Assembly: GCF_963666195.1 (NCBI RefSeq)
Contig: NZ_OY762653.1
Coordinates: 2,592,501 to 2,656,500 of the forward strand
Direction of reading: 5' to 3'
Length of the DNA: 64,000 nucleotides
Origin: Trichococcus shcherbakoviae
GTDB lineage: Bacteria > Bacillota > Bacilli > Lactobacillales > Aerococcaceae
Within the stretch, counting starts at the first letter, position 1, and each line of letters begins with the position of its first letter. Below, one piece after another: positions 44,373-55,043 of this stretch. Made by a program: the position numbers and the translations under genes. Under the pieces are notes generated by a model. That model worked only from the letters and a program-made list of their open reading frames with translations. It was not told the origin of the DNA and made no database searches.

Positions 44373-44753
44373 GTGGCATTACCTGAATACAGGGCGGCGA
44401 TAGCAGAACCGACGCTGCCGAAAAAACTGGCAGAACCTAAAAAAGGCCAGCCTGAACCGATAGGCTACAAGGTCGTTAGAGATAAATATGTAAAACTTGA
44501 AAAATTTGCCATCACCATCACGCTGTTCAGCGCATTAGTCGTATTGCTGTTATCACTGGCTACACAAGTGACCCTCTCCAATCAGAACAGAGCGTTGCAG
44601 GACTTACAAAACGATAGCGTTGCGATCGGTTTAGAAAATCAAAACTTGGAGCAGGAAGTCCAAGAACTTTCAAGATACGACCGCATCATCGAGATAGCAA
44701 AAGAACTTGGTCTGGAAATGAATGAAGCAAACGTTAGGAATGTTACGCGATGA
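44373..44753 (+). CDS. ftsL: Cell division protein FtsL
   Basis: Bitopic divisome protein that partners DivIB and DivIC. The 126-residue protein has a basic, proline-rich cytoplasmic tail (residues 1-45), one membrane segment (FAITITLFSALVVLLLSLAT, about 49-68) and an extracellular leucine-zipper coiled coil (NQNRALQDLQNDSVAIGLENQNLEQEVQEL). The GTG start at 44373 is supported by GGAGGAGAGG. It overlaps the next gene by 4 bp (ATGA). Confidence 0.93.
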   Translation: MALPEYRAAIAEPTLPKKLAEPKKGQPEPIGYKVVRDKYVKLEKFAITITLFSALVVLLLSLATQVTLSNQNRALQDLQNDSVAIGLENQNLEQEVQELSRYDRIIEIAKELGLEMNEANVRNVTR

Positions 44754-46909
44754 AAAAAACAGCTAATCCTCAAAAAAACCGAAAAAAAATGACTCGTATC
44801 ATGGTTGGGTTGACAGGTTTACTATTTCTTGTATTTATTTTTCGTTTTTCTATGATCATGATCACCAAGAAGGTAAATGGCGAGAATCTAAGCGAGCATG
44901 TTAATAACTTATATACCAGAAGTAGTATCCTTGCCGCAAAAAGAGGTACCATCTATGACATAGGTGGTAGTCCCATTGCCTTGGATGCTACTTCTTATTC
45001 GTTGGTGGCCGTTTTGACCGATGAATGGAGTGAGGATACAGAAAATCCGAAACATATCGTCGACAAGGAAAAAACAGCCGAAGCACTGGCACAATACATC
45101 AGCATGAGCAAAGAAGAGATTCTGACCATCCTGAATCAAGAGGATTTGAAGCAGGTAGAATTCGGAAGCGCAGGAACGAACCTGAATTATGCGACCAAAT
45201 CCAGCATTGAAGCGGAAGAACTTCCAGGGATCACATTCGAAGAAACGCCATCCAGGCTTTATCCGAACGGGATTTTTGCTTCCCATCTAGTTGGCTTTGC
45301 GCAAAGTTCAGCCAGCGAACAGGAAGCAGACACGAACGAAGAAAAGAAATTGGTCGGCATGATGGGGATAGAATCCCTGTACGATGATGAGTTGGATGGC
45401 AGCGATGGTGAAGTCACCTATCAAGAAGATTCCAATGGCTACCGGATTCCAGGAACGCAGATTCAGGAAAAGGAACCTGTCGAAGGGGACGATCTTTATC
45501 TGACGCTCGACAGTCGCCTTCAGATTTATATGGAAAGCCTGATGTCGCAAGTGTATGCGGAAGCCGAACCGGAATCGATGACTGCAATGTTGGTCGATCC
45601 GGAGACCGGCGCGATCCTGGCGGCTTCCCAACGGCCTACATTCAACGCCACGACCAAAGATGGCATTGATTCGCAATGGCAAAATCTGTTGGTTGAAGAT
45701 ACCTATGAACCGGGCTCCACTTTCAAGATTTTGACTTTGGCGGCAGCCGTGAACGAGGGAGTATTCAGCCCGTTTGCGACATACACTTCCGGCAGTGTGG
45801 AAGTGGAAGGCGGAACCATCCGTGACTACAATAAGGATGGTTGGGGCAATATAACCTATCTTGAGGGATTGGCCCGCTCAAGCAATGTGGCCTTCGTGAA
45901 ACTGGTGCAAGCGATGGGTTACGACGTTTGGGAGTCCTACATGAAAGCTTTCGGCATCGGCCAATCAACCGATTCGGGACTGGAAAATGAAGCAACTGGG
46001 AATTACAGCTATACGTATCCGCTGGAAAAGGCGAACACGGCATTCGGACAAGGGGTAACCGTTACGCCTTTCCAATTGATGCAAGCATTTACGGCAATCG
46101 CAAATGAAGGCACCATGATGAAGCTGAACTATCTGGATCGCACAGAAAATCCGAATACGGGCGAAATCACCGTTAGCGAGCCGAAAGAAGCAGGATCACC
46201 TATCACAGCGGAAACCGCACAGACGGTCCTGACCTACCTGAAGGAAGTCGTCTACAATGAGAATGGGTCCGGTAAGGCGTACCAGATCGAAGGGACAGAG
46301 ATTGCTGCAAAAACGGGTACGGCGGAAGTGGTCAATTCCTCAACAGGCGGATATTACACTGGCTATTCCAATTATCTTTACTCGGTAGTCGGGTTCGCGC
46401 CAGCGGATGATCCAAGCTATATCCTGTATTTGACAATGAAACGGCCCGCAAACCTGGACAGTCTGAATGGTTCCAAGTATCTGTCGGAAATATTCAATCC
46501 ATTCATGACAAGGGCAATCGAGTATGACAATCTGAACACGGAAGTGACCGGGGACGTCAACCAGGCCTCGATGCCTGAAGTGACAACTTTATCCAAGGAT
46601 GAGGCATTGGCGGCACTGACTGCTGTCGGCTATAATGATACAGCAATCATCGGCAGCGGCAGCCGAATCGTCCAACAATACCCATATGCGGGAACACAGA
46701 CGATCACGAATCAGAAGGCGATCCTCATGACGGAAGGTGCGATGACGATGCCTGATGTTTACGGTTGGTCAAAAGACGATGTCCTGAAAGTATCAGAAAT
46801 CGCAGGGATAAACTTCACTTTTGAAGGGGAAGGCTATGTAGTTTTCCAGAGTCTGGAGACAGGATCCATCCTGAACGCTGCTACGGAAGTCAAGATCATT
46901 TTGGAGTAA
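44750..46909 (+). CDS. Class B penicillin-binding protein (PBP2X/FtsI type) with PASTA domains
   Basis: Divisome transpeptidase that cross-links septal peptidoglycan. The 719-residue protein has an N-terminal membrane anchor (MVGLTGLLFLVFIFRFSMIMI, about residues 18-38) and a dimerisation domain. The transpeptidase domain carries the active Ser323 (GSTFK), a SSN motif (ARSSNVAF) and KTG at 521-523. Two C-terminal PASTA domains follow (from MPEVTTLSKDEALAAL and MPDVYGWSKDDVLKV). The PASTA pair marks the PBP2X/PbpB branch rather than SpoVD-less FtsI. Confidence 0.95.
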   Translation: MKKTANPQKNRKKMTRIMVGLTGLLFLVFIFRFSMIMITKKVNGENLSEHVNNLYTRSSILAAKRGTIYDIGGSPIALDATSYSLVAVLTDEWSEDTENPKHIVDKEKTAEALAQYISMSKEEILTILNQEDLKQVEFGSAGTNLNYATKSSIEAEELPGITFEETPSRLYPNGIFASHLVGFAQSSASEQEADTNEEKKLVGMMGIESLYDDELDGSDGEVTYQEDSNGYRIPGTQIQEKEPVEGDDLYLTLDSRLQIYMESLMSQVYAEAEPESMTAMLVDPETGAILAASQRPTFNATTKDGIDSQWQNLLVEDTYEPGSTFKILTLAAAVNEGVFSPFATYTSGSVEVEGGTIRDYNKDGWGNITYLEGLARSSNVAFVKLVQAMGYDVWESYMKAFGIGQSTDSGLENEATGNYSYTYPLEKANTAFGQGVTVTPFQLMQAFTAIANEGTMMKLNYLDRTENPNTGEITVSEPKEAGSPITAETAQTVLTYLKEVVYNENGSGKAYQIEGTEIAAKTGTAEVVNSSTGGYYTGYSNYLYSVVGFAPADDPSYILYLTMKRPANLDSLNGSKYLSEIFNPFMTRAIEYDNLNTEVTGDVNQASMPEVTTLSKDEALAALTAVGYNDTAIIGSGSRIVQQYPYAGTQTITNQKAILMTEGAMTMPDVYGWSKDDVLKVSEIAGINFTFEGEGYVVFQSLETGSILNAATEVKIILE

Positions 46910-46978
46910 GCATCCAGCAGCACCCTTCATGCAATCTATCAATAAAAAAATGTAAAACACCTATTAGGAGGAAATCAT

Positions 46979-47944
46979 ATGCATTGGACAGAAATGCTGT
47001 TGCCTTTATCGATCAGCTTTGCCATTACAATCAGCATGATGCCAATTTTCATCGGCTATTTTAAAGTGAAACAATTTGGACAGATCACAAGGGAAGAAGG
47101 ACCGAAATGGCATCAAGTCAAAAGCGGCACACCGACGATGGGCGGAGTCGTCTTCATCATCGCTGCGATCCTTACCGTTATCGGGACAGCGATCTGGAAG
47201 GATGTCCTCACCGTAAAACTGGCTATGTTGCTGTTCGTGCTGTTGTTTTTTGCTGCAATCGGCTTTTTGGATGATTTCCTGAAAATATTCAAAAAACAGA
47301 ATGAAGGGCTGACTTCCAAGCAAAAGTTCCTTTCGCAATTGGTCGGGTCTTTCGTATTTGTCGCATTGTTCTTCTTGTCGGGTTCGGATCCTTTGATCAC
47401 GATCCCCTTCTTTGGACAGATCCACAATTGGTTGCTGTTCGCTGTATTTACGATCATCTGGATCACAGGTTTTTCGAATGCTGTGAATCTGACCGATGGC
47501 TTGGACGGATTGGTTGCCGGAACGGCAGGCATCGCCTATACTGCTTACGGCATATTGGCGTACCGTCAAGGACAATTGGAAGTATTGCTGTTTTGTATCG
47601 CAATCGTCGGAGGCCTGATCGGTTTTTTCTTTTTCAACAAAAAGCCGGCTAAGATCTTTATGGGCGACGTCGGCTCGTTGGCATTGGGAGCAGGACTCGC
47701 CGTTGTTTCGTTGGCCTTACATCTGGAATGGTCCTTGCTGCTGATTGGCCTTGTTTTCGTCATCGAAACGGCCAGCGTCATGTTGCAGGTAGGGTCCTTC
47801 AAATTGCGCGGCAAACGCATCTTCAAGATGTCTCCGATCCATCATCATTTTGAAATGAGTGGGTGGAGCGAATGGCGCGTCGTCCTGACTTTCTGGGCTG
47901 TCGGTCTGGTTTCTGCAATCTTAGCCTTGTGGCTGCTTGTCTAA
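46979..47944 (+). CDS. mraY: Phospho-N-acetylmuramoyl-pentapeptide-transferase
   Basis: Membrane enzyme that makes lipid I from UDP-MurNAc-pentapeptide and undecaprenyl phosphate. The 321-residue protein has about ten hydrophobic segments and the catalytic motifs FLDDFLKI, NLTDGLDGL, FMGDVGSLALG and SPIHHHFE. TAGGAGG precedes the ATG. Between pbp and murD in the usual order. Confidence 0.97.
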   Translation: MHWTEMLLPLSISFAITISMMPIFIGYFKVKQFGQITREEGPKWHQVKSGTPTMGGVVFIIAAILTVIGTAIWKDVLTVKLAMLLFVLLFFAAIGFLDDFLKIFKKQNEGLTSKQKFLSQLVGSFVFVALFFLSGSDPLITIPFFGQIHNWLLFAVFTIIWITGFSNAVNLTDGLDGLVAGTAGIAYTAYGILAYRQGQLEVLLFCIAIVGGLIGFFFFNKKPAKIFMGDVGSLALGAGLAVVSLALHLEWSLLLIGLVFVIETASVMLQVGSFKLRGKRIFKMSPIHHHFEMSGWSEWRVVLTFWAVGLVSAILALWLLV

Positions 47945-47962
47945 GCGAAAGGAGAAAAAGAC

Positions 47963-49351
47963 ATGAAAACAAATAATCGATTCGAAAATAAAAAAGTATT
48001 GGTGCTGGGCTTGGCGCTCAGCGGTATGAATGCGGCCAAACTACTCCTGGAACTCGGCGCAATGGTCACGGTCAATGACGCAAAGGAATTGAAAGACAAT
48101 CCGGATGCGAAGGAGTTGATTTCATCCGGCATCAAAGTGATCGCTGGATCCCATCCGATCGAACTGCTGGATGAATCTTTCTCGTTCATGGTGAAGAATC
48201 CGGGTATTCCTTACAACAACCCGATGGTCAAACGTGCCCTTGAATTGGGAATCCCAGTATTGACAGAGGTAGAGTTGGCGGCAGAGATTCTTGAAGGTCG
48301 CCTGATCGGTGTGACAGGCACGAACGGAAAGACCACGACCACGACGATGATCACTGACCTGTTGAATGCGGGCAGAAAAATAGGGAAAGCCTATAAAGCA
48401 GGCAACATTGGTGTGCCTGCATCGGCAGTGGCACGTGTGGCGACAGAGGATGATGATGTCGTAATGGAGTTGTCCAGCTTTCAATTGATGGGTATCGAAG
48501 CGATGCGGCCTGCCATCGCTGTCATCACGAACATTACGGAAGCCCATCTGGATTATCATGGAGACCGCAAGGAATACGTCAAAGCGAAATGGCGCATAAC
48601 CGAGAATCAAACCGCGGATGATTATCTTGTTTTGAATTGGGATCAAACCGAATTGCGTGAAATGTCGCAGCTCTCAAAAGCACAAATCATTCCTTTTTCA
48701 CGCACACAGGTTCTGGAAGATGGCGCCTATGCATCAGAAGGTTCGCTGTATTTCAAGGGCGAAAAAGTGATGGCTATTTCCGATTTGAGGGTTCCTGGCG
48801 AACACAACATCGAAAATGCACTGGCTGCAATCGCTGTGGCGAAACTGTCCGGTGTAGCCAATGAGGCTATCGCATCAGCTTTCCATCTCTTTTATGGCGT
48901 TGAGCACCGGATCCAATTCGTAGCCGAACTCAACGGAAGAAAATTCTACAATGACTCGAAAGCAACGAATATTCTCGCAACCAAAACAGCCCTTAGCAGC
49001 TTCCGGACGCCGATCATCCTGTTGGCGGGAGGATTGGACCGTGGCAATACCTTCGAAGAGCTCGTTCCCTTTCTTGGAAATGTGAAGACGTTGATCGTCT
49101 TCGGGGAAACTGCCGAGAAACTGAAGGATGCAGGCGAGCAAGCCGGCATCAAAGAAATCGTCGTGACGGATGATGTTGCCAGTGCGGTTCCGATCGGTTA
49201 CCAGTACAGCGAAGAAGGCGATACGATCCTGTTGTCTCCGGCCTGCGCGAGCTGGGATCAGTACAAAAATTTTGAAGTGCGCGGCAAAACATTCACGGAT
49301 GCTGTCCAGTCCTTGGTCAAAGCCACGAGTGAGGAGGATGGTTCTTTCTAA
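47963..49351 (+). CDS. murD: UDP-N-acetylmuramoyl-L-alanine--D-glutamate ligase
   Basis: Adds D-glutamate to UDP-MurNAc-L-Ala in the cytoplasm. The 462-residue protein has an N-terminal UDP-binding Rossmann domain ([17 protein letters not shown]), the Mur ligase P-loop [14 protein letters not shown] (about residues 114-127), the HRIQFV segment, and the C-terminal motif KATN preceding [16 protein letters not shown] precedes the ATG, 18 bp after mraY. Confidence 0.97.
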   Translation: MKTNNRFENKKVLVLGLALSGMNAAKLLLELGAMVTVNDAKELKDNPDAKELISSGIKVIAGSHPIELLDESFSFMVKNPGIPYNNPMVKRALELGIPVLTEVELAAEILEGRLIGVTGTNGKTTTTTMITDLLNAGRKIGKAYKAGNIGVPASAVARVATEDDDVVMELSSFQLMGIEAMRPAIAVITNITEAHLDYHGDRKEYVKAKWRITENQTADDYLVLNWDQTELREMSQLSKAQIIPFSRTQVLEDGAYASEGSLYFKGEKVMAISDLRVPGEHNIENALAAIAVAKLSGVANEAIASAFHLFYGVEHRIQFVAELNGRKFYNDSKATNILATKTALSSFRTPIILLAGGLDRGNTFEELVPFLGNVKTLIVFGETAEKLKDAGEQAGIKEIVVTDDVASAVPIGYQYSEEGDTILLSPACASWDQYKNFEVRGKTFTDAVQSLVKATSEEDGSF

Positions 49352-49367
49352 AGAACCTAATGTGCTT

Positions 49368-50468
49368 ATGAAAATAGTATTATCCGGCGGGGGAACAGGC
49401 GGGCACATCTACCCGGCGTTAGCCCTGATGAACCGTATCAAAGAAAAATATCCGGACAGCGAATTCCTTTATGTGGGAACGGACCGTGGTTTGGAAAGCA
49501 CAATCGTACCGAAAGCTGGTGTGGCCTTCAAATCCGTCAAGATTCAGGGGCTGCGCCGGAGTTTATCGCTTCAGAATCTGAAGACGGTCTACCTGATGAT
49601 CAAGAGCATTTCTGACTCTAAGAAAATCATCAAAGCGTTCCAGCCGGATGTCGTCATCGGGACGGGTGGCTATGTTTGTGCCCCCGTCCTGTATGCTGCA
49701 TCCAAATTGGGCGTGCCGACCATCATCCACGAGCAAAATTCAGTCGCAGGCGTCACCAATAAATTTTTGAGCAGAGTTGTGGACCGCATCTGCATTTGTT
49801 TTGAGGATGCCCGTGATGATTTCTCCGCTTATCCAGAAAAGATTGTTTTCACCGGGAATCCCCGGGCGCAGGAAGTAGCTTCATTGAAGGAAAGTGCCGA
49901 CCTGAAGGAATACGGATTGAAGGATGAAGTGCCGACCGTTTTGATTTTTGGCGGCAGCCGCGGAGCCAGAAAGTTGAATGAATCTTTTGTAGACGCCTAC
50001 CCGTTCTTCAAAGACAAACCGTATCAAGTTCTGTTGGCTACAGGAGACGTCCACTTCAATGCGGTGGAGCAAGAGATCAGTGCGCTTGCGAACCATTTGG
50101 ACAACGTCCGTATTGTGCCGTACATCCATGATATGCCGAAATTGTTCAAGCGTACCGACTTGATTGTATCGCGCAGCGGTGCGACCACATTGACGGAAGT
50201 TATGGCTTTGGGCTTGCCGAGTATCCTGATCCCAAGTCCTTATGTCACAAACAACCATCAACAAAAAAATGCGGAAAGCCTAGTGAAAAACGGGGCAGCC
50301 GAAATGATCCTCGAGAAGGATCTGCAGGCACAATCTTTGTTTGACGCCATCAACAAGCTGATGACAGATGAAATGGGACGTAAAGAAATGGCTTTCCAAG
50401 CCAAACAGATGGGCATAACGGATGCATCAGACCGGATCATCGATGTCATCCTGGCTTTGAAAAAGTGA
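49368..50468 (+). CDS. murG: UDP-N-acetylglucosamine--lipid I GlcNAc transferase
   Basis: GT28 enzyme that converts lipid I to lipid II at the inner face of the membrane. The 366-residue protein starts [20 protein letters not shown] with the G loop at residues 7-13; a second G loop ([11 protein letters not shown]) and the donor-site segment [15 protein letters not shown] follow. The start is uncertain: ATG 49368 gives the family N-terminus but lacks a good ribosome-binding site. A GTG at 49362 and an ATG at 49338, which directly abuts GAGGAGG inside murD, are in frame. Coupling to murD translation is likely. Confidence 0.94.
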   Translation: MKIVLSGGGTGGHIYPALALMNRIKEKYPDSEFLYVGTDRGLESTIVPKAGVAFKSVKIQGLRRSLSLQNLKTVYLMIKSISDSKKIIKAFQPDVVIGTGGYVCAPVLYAASKLGVPTIIHEQNSVAGVTNKFLSRVVDRICICFEDARDDFSAYPEKIVFTGNPRAQEVASLKESADLKEYGLKDEVPTVLIFGGSRGARKLNESFVDAYPFFKDKPYQVLLATGDVHFNAVEQEISALANHLDNVRIVPYIHDMPKLFKRTDLIVSRSGATTLTEVMALGLPSILIPSPYVTNNHQQKNAESLVKNGAAEMILEKDLQAQSLFDAINKLMTDEMGRKEMAFQAKQMGITDASDRIIDVILALKK

Positions 50469-50486
50469 GAAAGGGAGGGAGACCAG

Positions 50487-51428
50487 ATGGTTTTCGGAAA
50501 AATCCGGCAGAAACTGAACAGTAAGAGTTCGTCGGAAGGGACTCCCTGGCAGCGCGCGACTGCTGAATCGGAAAGGCAAAAGGCGCAGACAAAGCAGCAG
50601 ACCACAAAAAATTCCAACCTGCAGCGTTTGGTGGATGAGAAAAAAGCGAAGTTGAAACCAAGAAAACACCTTTCCAAAGCCGCGAAAACCGGCAAACGAC
50701 AAGGGTACTTTGGCTGGTACAGCATTTTCTTGGTTGGGGCCATCGGCAGCAGTTTTCTGATCTCTCCATACGGGAAAGTCAAGGACATCTATGTGGAAGG
50801 GGCCGAGGCTGTTCCGGAGCAAAGCATCATTGATGCCAGCCACATCACCGGGAAACTGACTGCTTTGGGCGCCGTCTGGAATGACGAAAAAATCGATGCT
50901 TACATCACTACTACTTTGCCCCAAGTCAAAACAGCGGAAGTGACGCTGCGCGGCATGAACGATGTCACAATTCATGTAACGGAACATGAAACCATTGCCT
51001 ATGTTTATTCGGGAGGCAGCTATTATAATGTCATGGAAAACGGAACTGTGGCAGACACGGAATTGAAGGTTCCGATCGGGAATAACCCGATCATCACAAG
51101 CTTTGAAATGAACCAGAATTTGGAGGACCTGCTCGAACAATACATGCAATTGACGGACAGTGTCCAGAACAGCATCTCTGAAATCAAATATACCGGAACC
51201 GAAGAAAATCCATATGCAATCACGGTGTACATGAATGATGGGAATGAAGTGAAGGCGATTTTGCCGTCACTAGCCGAGAAGATCTTATACTACCCTGACA
51301 TCGTGAGCCAATTGGGCGAGACGAAAGGGACCATCGATCTTGAAGTGGGTGTCTACTTTACGCCCTTTGCGCAAACAACGGAAGAGGCAGCGGCCGCTTC
51401 GGCAGATTCCGCCACGCCAGCCGAATGA
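50487..51428 (+). CDS. divIB: Cell division protein DivIB/FtsQ
   Basis: Bitopic divisome protein. The 313-residue protein has a long basic, Gln/Lys-rich cytoplasmic tail (residues 1-70), one membrane segment (YFGWYSIFLVGAIGSSFLI, about 74-92), and a POTRA domain starting VKDIYVEGAEAVPEQSI. A beta domain and an acidic Ala/Glu-rich tail (TTEEAAAASADSATPAE) follow. AAAGGGAGGGAG precedes the ATG. It lies 18 bp after murG and ends the first part of the dcw cluster; a 254-bp gap precedes ftsA. Confidence 0.94.
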   Translation: MVFGKIRQKLNSKSSSEGTPWQRATAESERQKAQTKQQTTKNSNLQRLVDEKKAKLKPRKHLSKAAKTGKRQGYFGWYSIFLVGAIGSSFLISPYGKVKDIYVEGAEAVPEQSIIDASHITGKLTALGAVWNDEKIDAYITTTLPQVKTAEVTLRGMNDVTIHVTEHETIAYVYSGGSYYNVMENGTVADTELKVPIGNNPIITSFEMNQNLEDLLEQYMQLTDSVQNSISEIKYTGTEENPYAITVYMNDGNEVKAILPSLAEKILYYPDIVSQLGETKGTIDLEVGVYFTPFAQTTEEAAAASADSATPAE

Positions 51429-51443
51429 GCTGAAAGAGATTAG

Positions 51444-51498
51444 GATTGACTTGCAGTCAATCCTTGAACAATGATTCCAGTCATTGTTGAGGGATTGA
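51444..51498 (+). other. Mutually exclusive hairpins upstream of ftsA
   Basis: GATTGAC / GTCAATC (51444-51462) can form a small hairpin, or its 3' arm can instead enter a larger 18-nt arm pair (51457-51474 with 51481-51498; TCAATCC and AACAATGA paired with TCATTGTT and GGATTGA). The two structures share bases 51457-51462, so only one can form at a time. No U-run follows. A possible -10 for ftsA (TATGAT, 51564-51569) lies downstream without a clear -35. Confidence 0.5.
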
Positions 51499-51682
51499 AG
51501 AACTTTTGTCAGACTTCCTTCTGATAGAATTATTTGTAAAAATCTTCGTAAATGAAGAATTATTATGATAAAATGATAAGGTATAGCTTTCTGGCATCAC
51601 GTATCAGTAACCGACAATTTTTTTCGGAACAATACGGATGTTTACACAAGCCATTATGTCAAACGGAGGTTTCAATAAAACC

Positions 51683-52999
51683 ATGAAGAATTCAGGAATA
51701 TACGTCAGTCTAGATATTGGAACCACTTCAATAAAAGTCGTAGTCGCAGAATATGTGAAAGATCAAATGAACATTATTGGAGTCGGTAATGAAATTTCCA
51801 AAGGTCTTAGCCGTGGCGTCATCGTTGATATCGATGAAACGGTCGAATCGATCCGCAGTGCAGTCAGTCAAGCTGAAAGAAAAGCGAATATTCAGATATC
51901 AAACGTCATCGTAGGCATACCAAGCAATCAAATCAGCATCGAACCTTGCCACGGGATGTATGCAGTCGCAAGCGAAAACAAAGAAATCACAGACAAGGAT
52001 GTCCAGAACGTCTTTGCTGCAGCAAAAGTCCGTTCCGTTCCGCCAGAAAGAGAAATCATTTCCGTTATCCCTGAAGAGTTCATCGTAGATGGGTTCGACG
52101 GCATCAGAGACCCGAGAGGCATGATCGGCGTCCGTCTTGAATTGTACGCAAGCATGATCACTGGTCCGAAAACAATCATCCATAACATCAAACGTTGTGT
52201 AGAAAAAGCAGGTCTTCAAATCGAAGATATGGTTGTACAGCCATTGGCCATTTCAAGCGTAGCCATGAATAAGGGCGAGCGGGATTTCGGGACCATCCTT
52301 ATCGACATGGGTGGCGGCCAAACAAGCGCCTCTGTCATGCACGACGATCAACTGAAATTTTCCTTTGTTGATCCCGAGGGCGGCGACCTTGTGACCAAGG
52401 ACATTTCCATCATTTTGAATACGACATTGGAAAATGCAGAGCGCGTGAAACGCGAATATGGTTATGCCATTTCCGAAGACACGTCCGATGAAGAATTTTT
52501 CCCTGTCGAAACGATCGGAAAAGAAGAACCAGTGAAAGTGGATGAGAAATATCTGGCCGAAATCATCGAAGCGCGCTTTGTGCAGATCTTCGAAAACATC
52601 AAACGTGCCTTGGATAAAGTGGAGGCCCGCGACCTACCCGGCGGTATCGTTCTGACCGGAGGCGCAGCGGCATTGCCGGGCGTCGTCGATTTGGCAAAAG
52701 AAATCTTCGAAATCAACGTTAAGCTGTATATTCCGGAGCAGATGGGGATGCGCAATCCGATCTATGCAACGAGCATCGGCCTGATCAAGTATGCGGCGGG
52801 TCTGGATGATATTTACCGTGTTGCCAAAGGAAAAGTGCAGGCGACAGGCAAAGTGATCCCTTTGCAATCGAAAGTTGCGAAACAACCTGCGATCATCGAA
52901 GAACCTGTCTATGAAAATGAGACTTATGCCGATGAAGATCATTACGAAGAAAGCTTAGTCGGGAAATTAAAACGTTGGTTCAATAATCTGTTTGAATAA
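51683..52999 (+). CDS. ftsA: Cell division protein FtsA
   Basis: Actin-like ATPase that tethers FtsZ to the membrane. The 438-residue protein starts MKNSGIYVSLDIGTTSIKVVVAE (phosphate 1 motif), contains TILIDMGGGQTSASVM (phosphate 2) and GGIVLTGGAAALPGV (adenosine motif), and ends with an amphipathic membrane-targeting helix (LVGKLKRWFNNLFE). ATG 51683 fits homologues; GGAGGT lies 13 bases upstream, rather far. ATG 51656 is an in-frame alternative. It lies 45 bp before ftsZ. Confidence 0.96.
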   Translation: MKNSGIYVSLDIGTTSIKVVVAEYVKDQMNIIGVGNEISKGLSRGVIVDIDETVESIRSAVSQAERKANIQISNVIVGIPSNQISIEPCHGMYAVASENKEITDKDVQNVFAAAKVRSVPPEREIISVIPEEFIVDGFDGIRDPRGMIGVRLELYASMITGPKTIIHNIKRCVEKAGLQIEDMVVQPLAISSVAMNKGERDFGTILIDMGGGQTSASVMHDDQLKFSFVDPEGGDLVTKDISIILNTTLENAERVKREYGYAISEDTSDEEFFPVETIGKEEPVKVDEKYLAEIIEARFVQIFENIKRALDKVEARDLPGGIVLTGGAAALPGVVDLAKEIFEINVKLYIPEQMGMRNPIYATSIGLIKYAAGLDDIYRVAKGKVQATGKVIPLQSKVAKQPAIIEEPVYENETYADEDHYEESLVGKLKRWFNNLFE

Positions 53000-53044
53000 T
53001 CACGCTGAACATAAAAAGAATGGTATGAAATAGGAGGAAATGAA

Positions 53045-54334
53045 ATGGAATTGGAATTCGATTCAAGCATGAGTGATGGAGCAAAAATTAAAGTTATCGG
53101 TGTCGGTGGGGCAGGAAGCAATGCCGTTAACCGTATGATCGAAGAAGGCGTTAAAGGTGTTGAATTCATCGTGGCCAATACGGACACACAAGCCTTGAAT
53201 GCATCAAGTGCGGAAACTAGAATCCAACTCGGGCCTAAATTGACGAAAGGATTGGGCGCAGGCTCAGTTCCTGAAGTTGGCCGCAAAGCTGCAGAAGAGA
53301 GCGAACAACAAATCTCTGAAGCCTTGGCTGGTGCAGACATGATTTTTGTCACATGCGGAATGGGTGGCGGCACAGGTACTGGTGCAGCTCCTATCGTAGC
53401 CAGAATCGCTAAAGATCTTGGTGCGTTGACTGTCGGTGTTGTGACGCGTCCGTTCACTTTTGAAGGGCCTAAAAGAGGCCGTTATGCTGCAGAAGGCATC
53501 GCTGATTTAAAAGCAAACGTCGATACATTGGTCATCATCTCAAATAACCGTCTTTTGGAAATCGTCGACAAAAAGACGCCTATGCTGGAAGCCTTCCGTG
53601 AAGCCGATAATGTATTGCGTCAAGGTGTTCAAGGGATCTCAGACTTGATCACTGCTCCAGGATATGTCAACTTGGACTTTGCTGATGTGAAGACTGTCAT
53701 GAAAGACCAAGGTTCTGCTTTGATGGGGATCGGTATCGCTTCAGGTGAAAACCGTACAGCAGAAGCAACCAAAAAAGCTATTTCTTCCCCACTGTTGGAA
53801 GTTTCCATCGATGGCGCTGAGCAGATTTTGTTGAACATCACGGGTGGTTCAGATTTGACGTTGTTCGAAGCACAAGATGCAAGTGATATCGTAGCACAAG
53901 CTTCATCATCCGAAGTGAACATCATCTTCGGTACTTCAATCAATGAAAACTTGGGCGACGAAGTTATCGTTACAGTAATCGCTACAGGGATTGACGACAA
54001 AAAAAAAGATGAAAAAAAAACCGCTAATCGCGGAGGCAGTGCTTTTAAGGGGCGTAAAGAAGTAGGGAACGCACCTGTTTCGTATCCGGAGAAACAACTT
54101 CCGACTGAAAGAGCAGAAGAAAAACCAGCCAAAGACCTGTTTGGCGACTGGGATATCCGTAGAGACACAAACGTAAGGGAACAGGCGCCCCAATCGGTTC
54201 AACCTGAGCCAGAAGAGTACCCTGTCAAACAAACAGAAGATAATTATCCACGTTATCACGAAAATAAAGAGGATAGAAACGGTGGAGAGGATTCATTGGA
54301 TACACCACCATTCTTCCGCAAGAGACGCAGATAA
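53045..54334 (+). CDS. ftsZ: Cell division protein FtsZ
   Basis: Tubulin-like GTPase that forms the Z ring. The 429-residue protein has the tubulin signature GGGTGTG (residues 107-113), the GTPase domain to about residue 316, a charged disordered linker (about 317-410), and the C-terminal conserved peptide [11 protein letters not shown] that binds FtsA and SepF, with a basic end. ATAGGAGG precedes the ATG. Confidence 0.98.
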   Translation: MELEFDSSMSDGAKIKVIGVGGAGSNAVNRMIEEGVKGVEFIVANTDTQALNASSAETRIQLGPKLTKGLGAGSVPEVGRKAAEESEQQISEALAGADMIFVTCGMGGGTGTGAAPIVARIAKDLGALTVGVVTRPFTFEGPKRGRYAAEGIADLKANVDTLVIISNNRLLEIVDKKTPMLEAFREADNVLRQGVQGISDLITAPGYVNLDFADVKTVMKDQGSALMGIGIASGENRTAEATKKAISSPLLEVSIDGAEQILLNITGGSDLTLFEAQDASDIVAQASSSEVNIIFGTSINENLGDEVIVTVIATGIDDKKKDEKKTANRGGSAFKGRKEVGNAPVSYPEKQLPTERAEEKPAKDLFGDWDIRRDTNVREQAPQSVQPEPEEYPVKQTEDNYPRYHENKEDRNGGEDSLDTPPFFRKRRR

Positions 54335-54336
54335 GA

Positions 54337-55020
54337 ATGAATATTGAGCAAAATTGCCGGAAAGTGGAGTCAACTGTGGAAGCAGCCTGCTTGGCAGCCG
54401 GACGCAAACGGGAAGATGTGACGGTCATCGCCGTCACGAAGACAAAACCTGCAGATCAAGTGGAAGAATTGTACCGCTTGGGCTACCGCCACTTTGCAGA
54501 AAATCGCCTCGAAGGTCTGCTCGAAAAGCAGGAAGCTCTTCCGCAAGAAGATATCAGCTGGCATTACATCGGTACCTTACAGACAAGGAAAGTGAAGCAG
54601 GTGATCAATCGCATCGCCTACTTCCACGCATTGGATCGTCCCTCATTGGCAAAAGAAATCAATGAGCGGGCGGAGAAGCCTGTTTCTTGCTTCGTGCAGG
54701 TCAACGTTACAGGTGAAAGTTCAAAACATGGGCTTTCCGCATCCGAGGCAGTGCCTTTCATCCAGAGTCTGGAAAGTTTTCCGAATATCATCGTTGTCGG
54801 ATTGATGACGATGGCACCCATTGATGCGACAGACGTGGAGTTGCGTCAATGCTTTAAAGATCTGAAAATAATGCAAGAGCAAGTAGCGGCGTTGAACTTG
54901 GCCTATGCCCCATGCACGGAGACGAGCATGGGCATGAGCCAAGATTATCCGGTAGCGATTGCCGAAGGTGCGACCTTCGTACGCGTCGGATCGGCGTTCT
55001 TTGCTGAAACAGAAGCATAG
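54337..55020 (+). CDS. yggS: YggS family pyridoxal phosphate-binding protein
   Basis: Alanine-racemase-like TIM barrel that carries PLP and affects vitamin B6 and amino-acid homeostasis; not known as an enzyme. The 227-residue protein has the PLP lysine in AVTKTKPADQ (about residue 36), HYIGTLQTRK, and the phosphate-binding end SMGMSQDYPVAIAEGATFVRVGSAFF. It starts two bases after the ftsZ stop with no strong ribosome-binding site, so it is translationally coupled. Conserved between ftsZ and sepF. Confidence 0.94.
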   Translation: MNIEQNCRKVESTVEAACLAAGRKREDVTVIAVTKTKPADQVEELYRLGYRHFAENRLEGLLEKQEALPQEDISWHYIGTLQTRKVKQVINRIAYFHALDRPSLAKEINERAEKPVSCFVQVNVTGESSKHGLSASEAVPFIQSLESFPNIIVVGLMTMAPIDATDVELRQCFKDLKIMQEQVAALNLAYAPCTETSMGMSQDYPVAIAEGATFVRVGSAFFAETEA

Positions 55021-55043
55021 ACGAAGAAGAAGCGAGGGGTCTT

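Noticed and set aside
50427-51149. Minus-strand frame of 240 codons across divIB
   Set aside because: Antisense to a well-supported division gene; no start signals or family resemblance.
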